Assembly: GCA_963749675.1 (NCBI GenBank)
Contig: CAVVNT010000010.1
Location: 248,001 to 312,000 of the forward strand
Direction: 5' to 3'
DNA length: 64,000 nt
Origin: Roseitranquillus sp963749675
GTDB taxonomy: Bacteria > Pseudomonadota > Alphaproteobacteria > Rhodobacterales > Rhodobacteraceae
The position numbers and the translations under genes are program-made. The notes beneath the pieces are model-generated. The model did not search any database. It was not told where the DNA came from and saw only the letters and a program-made list of their open reading frames with translations. Of this stretch, positions 9,154-18,953 are shown in pieces (positions within the stretch are counted from its first letter, which is position 1; each line of letters begins with the position of its first letter).

Positions 9154-10215
9154 ATGACGAGTCGTGTCCACGATCTCTACGACGCGCGGGTGGCCGCAGG
9201 TCTCACCGACGATCCGGCGCAGCGGGCACTGCTCGACCGGCTGGAGGCGCTGCGCGACTGGGCGGCGCAGGCACCGGCGCGGCGCTCGTGGTTCCGCAGG
9301 GCACCCGAGCCGCCCCGCGGCCTCTACATCTGGGGTGGCGTCGGCCGCGGCAAGTCGATGCTGATGGACATGCTCTTCGAGGCGACCGGCAGAAGACGGC
9401 GTGCGCCGCGTCCACTTCCACGCCTTCATGCAGGAGGTGCAGGCCGCGCTGCACGAGGCGCGCAAGACCGGCGTCGACGACGCGATCGCGCCCGTGGCGG
9501 AAGATATCGCGGAAGACCTCCGCCTGCTGCTCTTCGACGAGATGCAGATCGGCGACGTCGCGGACGCGATGATCGTCGGCCGGCTGTTCCAGCGGCTCTT
9601 CGACGGCGGGATCGCAGTCGTGGCGACGTCGAACCGCCCGCCACGCGACCTCTACAAGGACGGGCTGAATCGTCAGCTCTTCGTACCCTTCATCGAGCTG
9701 ATCGAGCAGCGGATGGAGGTCGTCCATCTCCATCATCCGGTCGACTACCGTCAGGGCCGGCTGGCCGAGGCCGACACGTACTTCGTGCCGGCCGACGCCA
9801 GGCGCGGCGCGAGATCGACGCCATCTTCGAGAGGCTGACCGGCGGCGAGGCGGAGCCTCTGACGCTCAAGGTCAAGGGCCGCGACGTCGAGATTCCGGCT
9901 TTCCGGAACGGCGTCGGTCGTGCGGCCTTCTGGGAGTTGTGCGGCCGGCCGCTCGGCCCCGCGGATTACCTCGCGGTCGCCAAGGCCTGCCGGGTCCTGT
10001 TGCTCGAAGGCATCCCGAGGCTTGGCAGCGAGAACTACAACGAGGCCAAGCGCTTCGTGATCCTGATCGACGCGCTCTACGAGGCAAGGACGAGGATCAT
10101 CGCCAGCGCCGCCGATGTTCCGGAAAACCTCTATATCGAGGGCGAGGGCAGCTTCGAATTCGAGCGCACGGCGAGCCGCCTGCGCGAGATGCAGTCCGCG
10201 GGCTGGGGCGGCTGA
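9154..10215 (+). pseudogene. zapE: Cell division protein ZapE / AFG1-like ATPase, two compensating frameshifts
   Basis: P-loop ATPase of the AFG1/LACE1/ZapE family, linked to Z-ring function in bacteria and to mitochondrial protein quality control in eukaryotes. About 353 codons from ATG 9154. Walker A is GGVGRGKS (residues 61-68) and Walker B is LLLFDEMQIGD; ATSNRPPRDLYKDGLNRQLFVPFI is the sensor region typical of the family. One extra base near 9392 (after FEATG) and one missing base near 9800 (after VPADAR) shift the middle third into another frame; both outer parts share a frame. A nearly full-length product would result if the two errors were removed. Stand-alone gene 105 bases after mnhG. 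Confidence 0.85.
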
Positions 10216-10304
10216 AGCCCAGCGTTCTCGCGATGCCTGATGCTAAACCTTGCGCATCTCGCCTAATCGATTTCCGCAGCGGATCACGACAACGGGAGGC
10301 CACG

Positions 10305-10928
10305 ATGCTGGCTTGGATCAACGCGAACGCGACGGTGCTGCAGATCGCCATCTCGCTCGTCTCCGTCCTGGTCTGGATCGTCTATCTCCAGGTCTTTCTC
10401 GTCAGCTTCCTGCGTCAGCGACGGCCGGAGATGCTGATCAGCCGCGGGGCCGGCATCGGGATGGAGGCGCGGTGCTTCATCGCCAACCTCGGGTTCGAGC
10501 CGATCTACATCTCGCAGCTTCTGATCTCGGTCCGGACGCCTGACGGAACGCACAACGCCGCCATCACCGACCGCGAAGTGATGACGGATGAGCAGCAGCG
10601 CGATCCCAGGCAGGCGACGAACCAGGGCCCGCTCAAGTCGGGCGACAGCTTCGACGCGGGAAGCCTCGCCAACCTGACCCGCCAGGCCTTGCGCGCGGCC
10701 GGGGTCGATGAGCACGCGCGCATCGAGAGCTTCGAGATCACCGTCGTCGGGATCCATGCCGCAAGCACGTCGTTCGTCGGAGCTGCCCGGCGGTTCGACA
10801 TCATCGACCGGGGCGACCGCCGAGAGATCCAGCCCGACGACATCTCTACCCGTCAGATCCGATCGTTCTGGGCGCGGTGGCGCCTGAGACGGAAACTCCG
10901 GCGGGATCTGAGCTGGTATCGCTCCTGA
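10305..10928 (+). CDS. Conserved hypothetical protein with one N-terminal membrane helix
   Basis: Protein of 207 residues that I do not recognise. It starts at ATG 10305 behind a good ribosome site (GGGAGG at 10294-10299). A hydrophobic helix spans about residues 9-33 (VLQIAISLVSVLVWIVYLQV), followed by FLRQRRPEMLISRGAG and a soluble region rich in beta-like sequence (ARCFIANLGFEPIYISQLLISV). The C-terminus is very basic (WARWRLRRKLRRDLSWYRS). This layout suggests a membrane-anchored cytoplasmic domain. It stands alone between zapE and the convergent folC. No function is proposed. Confidence 0.7.
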   Translation: MLAWINANATVLQIAISLVSVLVWIVYLQVFLVSFLRQRRPEMLISRGAGIGMEARCFIANLGFEPIYISQLLISVRTPDGTHNAAITDREVMTDEQQRDPRQATNQGPLKSGDSFDAGSLANLTRQALRAAGVDEHARIESFEITVVGIHAASTSFVGAARRFDIIDRGDRREIQPDDISTRQIRSFWARWRLRRKLRRDLSWYRS

Positions 10929-10934
10929 CCGGCG

Positions 10935-12195
10935 TCAGCCGTTCCGCTTCAGAACGTGCCCGGCGAGGTAGAGAGAGCCGCAGATCAGGATGCGCGCGCC
11001 CTCGCGTCCAGCGATGCCCTGGATGGCGGACATCGGGTCAGCGGCTGTCGACGCCGCGATGCCTTCCGCGCGTGCCGCATCTGCGGTTGCCTCAGGGGGC
11101 AGGGTCGCTTCGGTGTCCGGCACCGCGACCGCCGTGAGCGAGGCAGAGAGCGGCGCCATCGGGCGGAGGTAACCCGCGACGTCCTTGGTGCTCAGCATCC
11201 CGCAGACGAGGTGCCACGGCGGCCCCGGCATCGCGGCGAGCGTCTCAGCCAGCGCCTCGCCCGCGGCAGGATTGTGGCCTCCATCGAGCCAGAGCTGGGC
11301 CGGAGCCGCGGCCTCGACCAGCGGACCCTCGCGCAGGCGCTGCATCCGCGCGGGCCACTCCGCCTCCACCGCCGCTTCCGCCGCGGAATATGGTGCCCCG
11401 AGATGCCGTAGCGCGGCCAGGGCAGTTCCTGCATTGACGATCTGGTGCGGTCCGAGGAGCGTTGGCCGCGGCAGGTCCATCAGCCCCGACTCATCCTGAA
11501 AGACAAGTCGCCCCGCCTCCTCAGTCACGTGCCAGTGCTGGCCGTGCGCGATGACCGGCGCGCCGAGGCGGGACGCCTGACGCTCGATCACCTCGAGCGC
11601 GGCCTCGTCCTGCGGGGCGACGATGCACGGCACGCCACGCTTGATGATCCCGGCCTTCTCGCCGGCGATCTCGGGCAGGGTCTCTCCCAGATACGCCTGG
11701 TGGTCCAGCGAGACGGGTGTGATGACCGTCAGGACCGGGTCGACGACGTTCGTTGCGTCGAGCCGCCCGCCGAGCCCCACCTCGAGCAGAAGTCCACTCC
11801 GCCGGGGTCCGCGCCATCGCGAGAATGGCAGTCGCCGTCGTGATTTCGAAGAAGGTGATCGGCTCGCCCGCGTTGGCCGTCTCGACTTCATCGAGGAGCC
11901 GCGCCAGCTCAGGCTCGGAGATCAGCTCTCCCGCAAGCCTGATGCGCTCGTGGAAGCGGGCGAGGTGCGGGGAGGTGTAGGCGTGGCAGCGCGCGCCCGC
12001 CGAGGACAACCCGGCACGGATCATCGCCAGCGTCGAGCCCTTCCCGTTGGTGCCGGCGATGTGCACCACCGGCGGCAATCGCCGCTGCGGCTCGCCCAGC
12101 GCCGCGAGAATCCGGTGCATGCGGTCGAGCGACAGGTCGATCGACTTCGGATGGAGCGACATAAGCCGCTCGAGGATGACGTCCGATTGCGTCAC
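10935..12195 (-). pseudogene. folC: Folylpolyglutamate/dihydrofolate synthase, one frameshift
   Basis: Adds glutamate to dihydropteroate and to folates; normally essential. The first part carries the P-loop HIAGTNGKGST and the YTSPHL folate loop; the second carries LLLEVGLGGRLDATNVV, ITPVSLDHQAYLG and LDGGHNPAA. The two parts are in different frames, joined near 11790 (after ILAMARTPAEW) by a single-base change. GTG at 12195 gives the usual start VTQSDVILERLMSLHPK; an ATG further upstream at 12249 is in frame but looks like leader sequence. It lies downstream of accD on the same strand, the classic accD-folC order, and ends convergently with the hypothetical protein. Confidence 0.88.
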
Positions 12196-12255
12196 CGCGC
12201 GCGTTCCGGAACAGAAGCGCCCTCCAAGGCCCGGGATGCCGCCGAACACACGTCC

Positions 12256-12278
12256 GCCGGCCTCGTGTCGAGGCCGGC
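12256..12278 (-). other. Hairpin between accD and folC
   Basis: Perfect 10-base inverted repeat GCCGGCCTCG / CGAGGCCGGC with a three-base loop, in the 267-base gap between accD and folC. It could attenuate transcription between the genes or be an RNA-processing site. No T-run follows. Confidence 0.35.
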
Positions 12279-12462
12279 GCAGAGGATGTGATCAAGGGGA
12301 CTCGCCTCCGAGGCGCCGCCGTCTGCCAGGGAGGTCGGGACTGCGGCGACGGAGCCCGTGGAGGCCGAGCGTGCGCGACCTCGACTCATGCCGACGACCC
12401 GCCGCGCCGGCAAGGCGTCGCCGCTGGCCGCAGCACCAATCGCGACGGGCACGAGCACTGGC

Positions 12463-13401
12463 CTACTCGCCGGCGGCCGCGGCGGCTTCGGCCTGGACAG
12501 GGGTGGTCGCAACCGGCTCGGCCGGGGGAGGAAGGTCGGCCTTCGCCGCCTGCGGCTGACCGGTCAGCATTCGTACGATCGCGATCAACTCGTCGCGCAC
12601 GTCGCGCCGGTGGGACACGCGGTCGAGCATCCCGTGCTCGAGCAGGTACTCCGCCCGCTGGAACCCCTCGGGCAGCTTCTCTCGTATCGTCTGCTCGATG
12701 ACCCGGGGGCCGGCGAAGCAGATCAACGCGCCGGGCTCGGCGATCTGGATGTCGCCCAGCATGGCATAGGACGCCGTGACGCCCCCCGTCGTCGGATGCG
12801 TCAGCACCACGATGTAGGGCAGACGGGCTTCCTTCAGCATCTCCACCGCGACCGTCGTGCGCGGCATCTGCATCAGCGAAAGGATGCCTTCCTGCATCCG
12901 GGCGCCGCCGGCGGCGGAGAACAGGATCAGCGGCCGCCGCAGCGCCACCGCACGCTCGCAGGCGGCGATGATCGCGTTGCCGACATACATCCCCATCGAT
13001 CCGGCCATGAACGAGAAGTCCTGCGCCGCGGAGATGACCGGCGTGCGGCCGATCTCGCCTTCGGCCACCAGCATCGCCTCCTTCTCGCCGGTCTCGCGCT
13101 GGGCCGCGCGCAGACGCTGCGGGTATGGCTTCTGATCGCGGAAGTGGAGCGGGTCCGCACCCGGCTCGGGAACCGCGACCTCGGTGTAGATTCCGCCGTC
13201 GAAGAGCGATGAGAACCGCGTTCGCGGCGTGATCGGCATGTGGTGCTCGCAGCTCGTGCAGACGTTGAGGTTCGCCGCGAGTTCGCGATGGAACAGCATC
13301 GTTCCGCACTCGTCGCACTTGGTCCACAGATTCTCCGGCACCTCGCGCCGCGAGAACAGCGAGTTGATCTTGGGCCGGACGTAGTTCGAGATCCAGTTCA
13401 T
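12463..13401 (-). CDS. accD: Acetyl-CoA carboxylase carboxyltransferase subunit beta
   Basis: Beta subunit of the carboxyltransferase half of acetyl-CoA carboxylase, the first committed step of fatty-acid synthesis. 312 residues. The N-terminal zinc ribbon has Cys29, Cys32, Cys48 and Cys51. The crotonase-like core includes GSMGMYVGNAI, FSAAGGARMQEGI and HPTTGGVTASYAMLGDI (oxyanion-forming glycines), and ends with the family block RVIEQTIREKLPEGFQ. A low-complexity Ala/Pro/Glu tail of about 30 residues follows, common in alphaproteobacteria. It is the first gene of the accD-folC pair. Confidence 0.97.
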   Translation of the reverse strand: MNWISNYVRPKINSLFSRREVPENLWTKCDECGTMLFHRELAANLNVCTSCEHHMPITPRTRFSSLFDGGIYTEVAVPEPGADPLHFRDQKPYPQRLRAAQRETGEKEAMLVAEGEIGRTPVISAAQDFSFMAGSMGMYVGNAIIAACERAVALRRPLILFSAAGGARMQEGILSLMQMPRTTVAVEMLKEARLPYIVVLTHPTTGGVTASYAMLGDIQIAEPGALICFAGPRVIEQTIREKLPEGFQRAEYLLEHGMLDRVSHRRDVRDELIAIVRMLTGQPQAAKADLPPPAEPVATTPVQAEAAAAAGE

Positions 13402-13501
13402 GCCGCCACCTTCGGACTGCGGCGAGACCTAGTTGCCGGCACGCGGGAATGCAATCGCGCCGCCCGCCGCCCGCCGCTTCCGGGACAGGGGGCGCAACGC
13501 G

Positions 13502-15292
13502 TCACAAGACGGGGACGAGCACAAGCGCGAGGCCCGCCGCCAGTGCGGTGGCGCGGACCCACAGCTTCCGCCCGCGGATCGACCCCCACGAGACGAGAAA
13601 GAGGCCGAGCGCAATCTTGAGGGCCGCCAAGAGCGCCGCGGCGGGCGCCGAGGTCAGAGCGATGACGTCGGGATTCGCCACCATGCCGAGCGGAATGAGA
13701 TAGAGCCCGAGGCCGAGCTTCATCGCGGTCATCGCGACCTTGAGCCAGCTTTCGCCGATCATGCCCGCCGCGATGAAGACGGCGCCGCAGACAGGCGGCG
13801 TGATTGTCGAGAGAAGGGCGTACCAGAAGACGAACAGATGCGCCTGCAGCGGCTGCATCCCGAGCTCGATCAGGGCCGGCCCCGCGACCGAGACGCAGAT
13901 GACGTAGGCGGCGGTGGTCGGAACCTCCATCCCCAGCACGAGGCAGGCAAGCGCGGTGAGCAGCAGCGACGGCCAGAGCATTCCACCCGACGCCGACAGG
14001 ATCAGGCTGGTGATCTTCACCCCCAGCCCGGTGATCCCGAGGACGCCGATCACCAGCGACGCGCAAAGGATGATGGCGCCGATGAGCGCCACCTGCCGCG
14101 CGGCCGTCAGGCATGCCGCCTCGGCCCTCGCCGCCGCGCGATAGAGGTCGAACCGCAGGTCCGATCCGAACGGCAGCAGCGCCGCGCCGGCAAGGATGGC
14201 AAGGCACGCGGCATACTGTGGCGTGTACCGGGCCCAGAACATCCCCCACATCAGGACGGCGAAGGGTACGGCGAAGAACGCCGAGGTGATGACCAGCTCG
14301 CGCCGTGCCGGATGGTCGGGGGCGGCCAGCCCGCGCAGGTCGAACCGATGCGCGTAGCCGTCGATCCCGACCCAGACCGCGAAGAAGTAGAGCAGCGCCG
14401 GCAGCAGTGCGGCCGCGACGATGCCGGTGTAGGGCGTGCCCGTCAGCTCGACCATGACGAAGGCGCCCGCGCCCATCAGGGGCGGCATGATCTGGCCGCC
14501 CGAGGACGCGACCGCCTCGACCGCCGCGGCGATGCGCTTGGGGTAGCCGAGCCGCGTCATTGCCGGCAGCGTGATCGCGCCGGTCGAGGCGACGTTGGCC
14601 GAGGCGGAGCCCGAGATCGACCCGAAGAGCGCCGACGAGACGACGGAAACCTTGGCGGCGCCGCCCTTCAGCCGCCCGGCCGCCGCCGCCGCGACATTCA
14701 TGAAGCCCTGCCCTGCCTCGCCCGCGTTCAGCACCGCACCGAAGATGACGAAGATCGCGACGACGTTGACCGACACGGCGGTCAGCGTGCCCCAGAGCCC
14801 GCCCTCGGCGATCGTGAGGGTGCCGAGGAAGCTCTCCAGCGGGGTGCCGGAATGCCCGAAGCGGCCCGGAATGTGCTGGCCGTAGAGGCCGTAGAGCAGC
14901 GCCGCGGCGGCGACGGCGGGCAGCGGCCAGCCGATGGCGCGGCGCGCCGCCTCCAGCACGACGATGATCAGGACGGCCGCAATGACGACCTGACCCTGCC
15001 CCTCCAGAAAGCCGTACTGATCTGCGAGCGTCTCATGTGAAAGCGCGACCCATAGCGCCGCGCCGCATCCCGCCGCGGCGAGCGCGGCGCCCGACCAGAG
15101 CCGCCAGCCGGTTGCGCCCCAGACCAGCACCCACGGCAGGACGAAGACCATGTGCAGCGGCCGGCTGACGAGGTTCGGGACGAGTCCCCAGAAGATCAGG
15201 CCGAGGTGAAACGCGACCGACAGCGCGGCGAACGCCAGCCAGCCCCAGCGCGCCTTGCCGGCGGACGCCGCGGCGTCAGTCGCCGCGGTCAC
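13502..15292 (-). CDS. TRAP transporter, fused small/large permease (TAXI type)
   Basis: Inner-membrane permease of a tripartite ATP-independent periplasmic transporter, 596 residues, with the four-helix DctQ-like part fused in front of the twelve-helix DctM-like part, as is normal for TAXI-type systems. Diagnostic stretches are SSALFGSISGSASANVASTGAITLPAM and SSGGQIMPPLMGAGAFVMVE, which form the substrate/ion path of the large subunit. The first ATG overlaps the stop of the binding-protein gene (ATGA), so the two are co-translated. Uptake is probably driven by a sodium or proton gradient. Substrate unknown; TAXI systems often carry glutamate or other small carboxylates. Confidence 0.9.
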   Translation of the reverse strand: MTAATDAAASAGKARWGWLAFAALSVAFHLGLIFWGLVPNLVSRPLHMVFVLPWVLVWGATGWRLWSGAALAAAGCGAALWVALSHETLADQYGFLEGQGQVVIAAVLIIVVLEAARRAIGWPLPAVAAAALLYGLYGQHIPGRFGHSGTPLESFLGTLTIAEGGLWGTLTAVSVNVVAIFVIFGAVLNAGEAGQGFMNVAAAAAGRLKGGAAKVSVVSSALFGSISGSASANVASTGAITLPAMTRLGYPKRIAAAVEAVASSGGQIMPPLMGAGAFVMVELTGTPYTGIVAAALLPALLYFFAVWVGIDGYAHRFDLRGLAAPDHPARRELVITSAFFAVPFAVLMWGMFWARYTPQYAACLAILAGAALLPFGSDLRFDLYRAAARAEAACLTAARQVALIGAIILCASLVIGVLGITGLGVKITSLILSASGGMLWPSLLLTALACLVLGMEVPTTAAYVICVSVAGPALIELGMQPLQAHLFVFWYALLSTITPPVCGAVFIAAGMIGESWLKVAMTAMKLGLGLYLIPLGMVANPDVIALTSAPAAALLAALKIALGLFLVSWGSIRGRKLWVRATALAAGLALVLVPVL

Positions 15293-16239
15293 ATCTGCGC
15301 TTCGTCAAGCTCGATCCCCACCTCCTGGTAGTAGCGCACCGCGCCGGGGTGGATCTTGCCCTCGATGTTCTGAAGCAGCTCGGGCGTGACGCCCTGCCAC
15401 CACGGAGCGCTGTCGGCCAGGCGGTCGCGGCTTTCCCAGAACGTCTTGGTGAGCTGATAGGCGGTCTCGTCGTCCATCTGCGTCGTGGTGTAGGCGACCA
15501 CCGGCAGTGAGGTCGTGACGATGTCCTCCTCCTGCCCGGCATAGGTGCCGGCGGGGATAACGAGGCGGGTGCGCCCGGTCTCCTCGATCTGTTCGTCGGT
15601 CAGCGAGATGACCTGCACATCGGTCGAAGCCGCCGCCTCGACCACGTTCGGCGCGGGGAACGATCCGGCGGTCACGAACCCGTCGATCTGCCCGTTCTGC
15701 AGGGCGGGGACCGCGTTCGAGAGCTCGACGTCGGCGACCTGCACCTCGTCGGCAATGCCGAAGAGCTCGAGGTACCGCTCCCCCTCGGTGGCGCCGAAGG
15801 AGCCCTTGCCGAGAAGGATGATCTTGCCGGCGAGATCCTCGATGCTCTGCGCGCCCGAGTCCGCGGACATAACGAAGTGCATCGTCAGGGACGGGATCGG
15901 AAACAGCGCGCGGATCTCGTCGAAGGCCGGATCGTCCCGCCCCTCGAAAGGGCCGGCCGCGGACTGCGCCGCGCCGACGAGGCCAGGCGGCGTGGTGAAG
16001 ACATAGTCTCCGCCCCTTGCGCGGACCTCCATCACGTTCTGCACGCTGCCCTGGCTCTCCTCCACCGTGACCTGGATGTCGCCGTCCGTGGCGGCGTCCA
16101 TCGCCTCGGCGATCTGCACGCCCATCTGGTAGTAGGACGAGCCCGAGGCGGCGGACTTGTAGGTGACGCGGGTCTGGGCCGTGGCGCCGGTGGCGACGGC
16201 CGCCAGCACGATCCCGGCGAATAACTGTCTCGCGAGCAT
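15289..16239 (-). CDS. TAXI family TRAP transporter solute-binding protein
   Basis: Periplasmic binding protein of 316 residues. An N-terminal signal peptide of about 21 residues ends in ATGATA-Q. The mature start VTYKSAASGSSYYQMG and the TTPPGLVGAAQSAAG and GKGSFGATEGERYLE blocks fit the TAXI (immunogenic protein) family. It would capture a solute and hand it to the fused permease encoded just downstream. GGGAGGAAC lies before the ATG. It is divergent from the amidase at 16374; the 134-base gap should hold both promoters. Co-location with an amidase suggests, but does not prove, an amide-derived acid as substrate. Confidence 0.88.
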   Translation of the reverse strand: MLARQLFAGIVLAAVATGATAQTRVTYKSAASGSSYYQMGVQIAEAMDAATDGDIQVTVEESQGSVQNVMEVRARGGDYVFTTPPGLVGAAQSAAGPFEGRDDPAFDEIRALFPIPSLTMHFVMSADSGAQSIEDLAGKIILLGKGSFGATEGERYLELFGIADEVQVADVELSNAVPALQNGQIDGFVTAGSFPAPNVVEAAASTDVQVISLTDEQIEETGRTRLVIPAGTYAGQEEDIVTTSLPVVAYTTTQMDDETAYQLTKTFWESRDRLADSAPWWQGVTPELLQNIEGKIHPGAVRYYQEVGIELDEAQM

Positions 16240-16373
16240 CTGGTGTTCCTCCCTTGGTCGCTCGGCGTTCAGGAAGGCCGGATGCCGGCGCTCGGGTCAA
16301 CCGGGAAAGGCGCCGTCCCGGGGTCGCGCCGGCGCGCCGCGCGTGGCAGGCTTGACCGGAACACGGAGGGGGA

Positions 16374-17952
16374 ATGGCAGTCACGGCAGGAGACGTCGGG
16401 TCCGCGGCGCGCGTGATGGGCGTCGCGCTGACCGAGCCGGAGATCGCCCTGATGCTCGACAACATCGAGGCGCAGATCGAGCTTGCACGGGTGCGCCGCG
16501 CCGTCGGCCTCCGCAACGAGGAGCCGATGGCGCTGCGGTTCGACCCCCGTCCAGAGAGCTGGACAGCGCCGCGGCAGCCGGCCGGTGCGGCGTTCAGCGA
16601 CGCGCATCCAGGACCCGTGCCGCAGGATGAAGAGGCCATCGCCTTCGCGCCGCTGCCGCACCTCTCGGCGTGGATCCGGACGCGGCAGCTCTCGTCGCGC
16701 CGGCTGACGGATATCTAACTCGACCGGATCGCGGCGCTGGGTCCCCGCCTCGAATGTTTCGTGACCGTCCCCGCGGACGCGGCGCGGGCGGAGGCCGACG
16801 CGATGGACGGGCTGCTGGCCCGCGGCGTCAGGCGCGGCCCGCTGCACGGCATCCCCTACGGTGCCAAGGACCTCCTCGATACCGCCGGGGCGGCGACGAC
16901 CTGGGGCACCGCGCCTACCGCGACCGGATCGCGGCGCGCGACGCGCGACGCGCACGTGGTGACGCGCCTGCGGCAGGCCGGGGCGGTGCTGCTCGGCAAG
17001 ACGACGCTCGGCGCGCTGGCCTACGGCGATGTCTGGTTCGGCGGCGTGACGCGGAACCCGTGGAACTTCGGCGAGGGCTCCAGCGGGTCGAGCGCCGGAT
17101 CGGCGGCCGCCGTCGCCGCGGGGCTCTGCGGCTTCGCCCTCGGGACGGAGACGATGGGCTCGATCACCTCGCCCTCGCACCGCTGCGGCACGACGGGGCT
17201 CAGGCTTACCTTCGGGCGGGTCGGGCGGTCAGGGGCCATGGCGCTCTGCTGGTCGCTCGACAAGATCGGGGCGATCGCACGCGGGGTCGAGGACTGCGCG
17301 ATGGTGCTCGCCGCGATCAACGGCTCCGACCCCGGCAACGGCATGCGGGTCGGCTACCTGCCGGCCGCGTTCGAGAATGCGACGGAGGTCGATCGCGCGG
17401 CTCTCGAGGCGATGCGCCGCCTTCCGGTCGATCTCGTCGAGATGAGCCTTCCGGATCTGCCGATCCGCGCGCTCATGCCGGTCCTCTATTCCGAGGCGGC
17501 GGCCGCATTCGAGGAGCTGACGCTGAGCGGGCGCGACGACGAGATGGTCCGGCAGGACCAGGAGGCCTGGCCGAAATCTGTTCCGCAAGGCGCGTTTCAT
17601 TTCGTCGGTGGACCTGATCCAGGGCGACCGGCTGCGCTATCGCGCGATGCGGGCCTTCGACGACATGTTCCGCAGGCTCGACGCGATGATCGGACCCTTC
17701 GGCGGCGACATGCTGATCGCGACCAACTTCACCGGCCATCCCTGCCCGCATCTGCGCGCCGGCTTTAGCGACGTCCCGACGCGGGCCGATCCGTGGTTCG
17801 CGGACCTCGGGGTGCGCAGCGGCGAGCAGGGCGCGCGGGTGCCGCACGGCATCTCTCTGTGGTCGCCGCTGTTCGAGGAGGGGCGCCTTCGCAACCTCGG
17901 CATGGCGCTCGAGGCGGCCCTTGGCGTCGCAGAGGTGCGACCGCCGCTCTAG
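16374..17952 (+). pseudogene. Amidase (amidase-signature family), broken by TAA and frameshifts
   Basis: Amidase-signature hydrolase using a Ser-cisSer-Lys triad. The Lys is in GIPYGAKDLLDT and the serines in GEGSSGSSAGSAAAVAAG, followed by GFALGTETMGSI. The frame starts at ATG 16374 behind GGAGGGGG, hits TAA at 16716-16718 (where LTDI-Tyr-LDRI is expected), resumes in the same frame, contains a local double shift around 16910-16950 that includes a 7-base tandem repeat, and changes frame again near 17575 before ending at 17952. About 520 residues would result if repaired. Its stop overlaps the convergent CPBP gene (CTAG). Specific substrate unknown. Confidence 0.82.
16937..16950. repeat. 7-base tandem duplication inside the amidase gene
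   Basis: CGCGACG occurs twice in a row (16937-16943 and 16944-16950). The second copy, with one base lost a little upstream, explains why the protein sequence YRDRIAARDAHVV appears split between two frames. Confidence 0.6.
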
Positions 17953-18833
17953 CGCCGGACCACGGCGCGGCACAGCGCCCAGGCGACGGTCAGCATCGCG
18001 ACGTCGGCGACGATGGCGAAGCGGGCGATCTCCTCTCCGTCCGCGGCGTAGGGCGTGAGGTAGAGCGCCAGTCCCGTGATCGTGCCGTCGGTTGCCAGCA
18101 CCGCCAGCGCGACGACGTTGTTGACGAAGTGAAACCCCCACGCCGCGCCGATGCTGCCGGTCGCGGCCGTGAGGTCGGCCGCGAAGAGGCCGAAGAGCAC
18201 CGCGCCGCCCACCATCAGCCAGGCGTTCTCGCCCGTCATGGCGGGCGCGTAGTGCACGAAGCCGAATGCCAGCGACGGCAGCAGCATCCAGACGAGCGGC
18301 GAGGCGAAGCGTGCGGCAAGCTGCTGCTGGAGATAGCCACGGAACACAAGCTCCTCGGCCCCGGTCTGCAGCAGCAGGCCGAGCAGCGTGAGCGGCAGGA
18401 GCGCGAGCCAGGTGCCGAGCGGCAGGTTCGGCACAGGATCGTAGGCGAGCGACCAGAGCCCGATCGAGAGTGCGTACAACGCACCCACGACCGTCACGGC
18501 CATGGCGAAATCGTGCAATACCCGCGGCGCCCGACCGAAGAGCGATGCGGCGGAACGGCGGTGCAGCAGCCGCACCGCGGCCATCGGCGCGACCGCCATG
18601 CCGAGGAAGGTGGCCAGCAGAAACAGCGTCGCGCGTGGCGTGTCGAGCGCGACGAGCCGTTCGGCGAGGTCCCTGGCCCGGAACGGGCCGAGGATCACCG
18701 CAACGCTGCCCAGGGCGGCAGCGAAGGATCCGGCATAGATCAGAGCGACAAGGATTGCACCGAGGACGGTCCGCCACAGTGCCGGCGCGCGACGGGCCGG
18801 CTGCACGAAGGCGTCGAAGGCGAGGCTGGGCAA
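17949..18833 (-). CDS. CPBP family intramembrane metalloprotease
   Basis: Polytopic membrane protein of about 294 residues in the CPBP/Abi (CAAX protease-like) family. The catalytic set is visible: Glu-Glu and Arg in GAEELVFRGYLQQQ, His in FGFVHYAPA, and His-Asn in GFHFVNNVV. About eight hydrophobic helices surround these motifs. No ATG is available in the right place: TTG 18833 (LPSLAFDAF) or GTG 18806 are the likely starts, and the frame stays open far upstream only because it is antisense to ilvD. Substrates of bacterial CPBP proteases are mostly unknown. It overlaps the amidase stop by three bases on the opposite strand. Confidence 0.85.
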   Translation of the reverse strand: MPSLAFDAFVQPARRAPALWRTVLGAILVALIYAGSFAAALGSVAVILGPFRARDLAERLVALDTPRATLFLLATFLGMAVAPMAAVRLLHRRSAASLFGRAPRVLHDFAMAVTVVGALYALSIGLWSLAYDPVPNLPLGTWLALLPLTLLGLLLQTGAEELVFRGYLQQQLAARFASPLVWMLLPSLAFGFVHYAPAMTGENAWLMVGGAVLFGLFAADLTAATGSIGAAWGFHFVNNVVALAVLATDGTITGLALYLTPYAADGEEIARFAIVADVAMLTVAWALCRAVVRR

Positions 18834-18953
18834 GGTGGCGCACTCCAGGTCGATCAGATGCCAGCTAGACCCAGGCGGCGCAGTGGCAAAGGCCCGTCCT
18901 TGTCTCGGCGGGGGCGCTCGCCTATTCGAAGGGTCGACCGCCCGGGGGAGGAC

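Noticed and set aside
13433..15040. 535-codon plus-strand frame opposite the TAXI permease
   Set aside because: Antisense to a clear membrane protein; composition is typical of a GC shadow.
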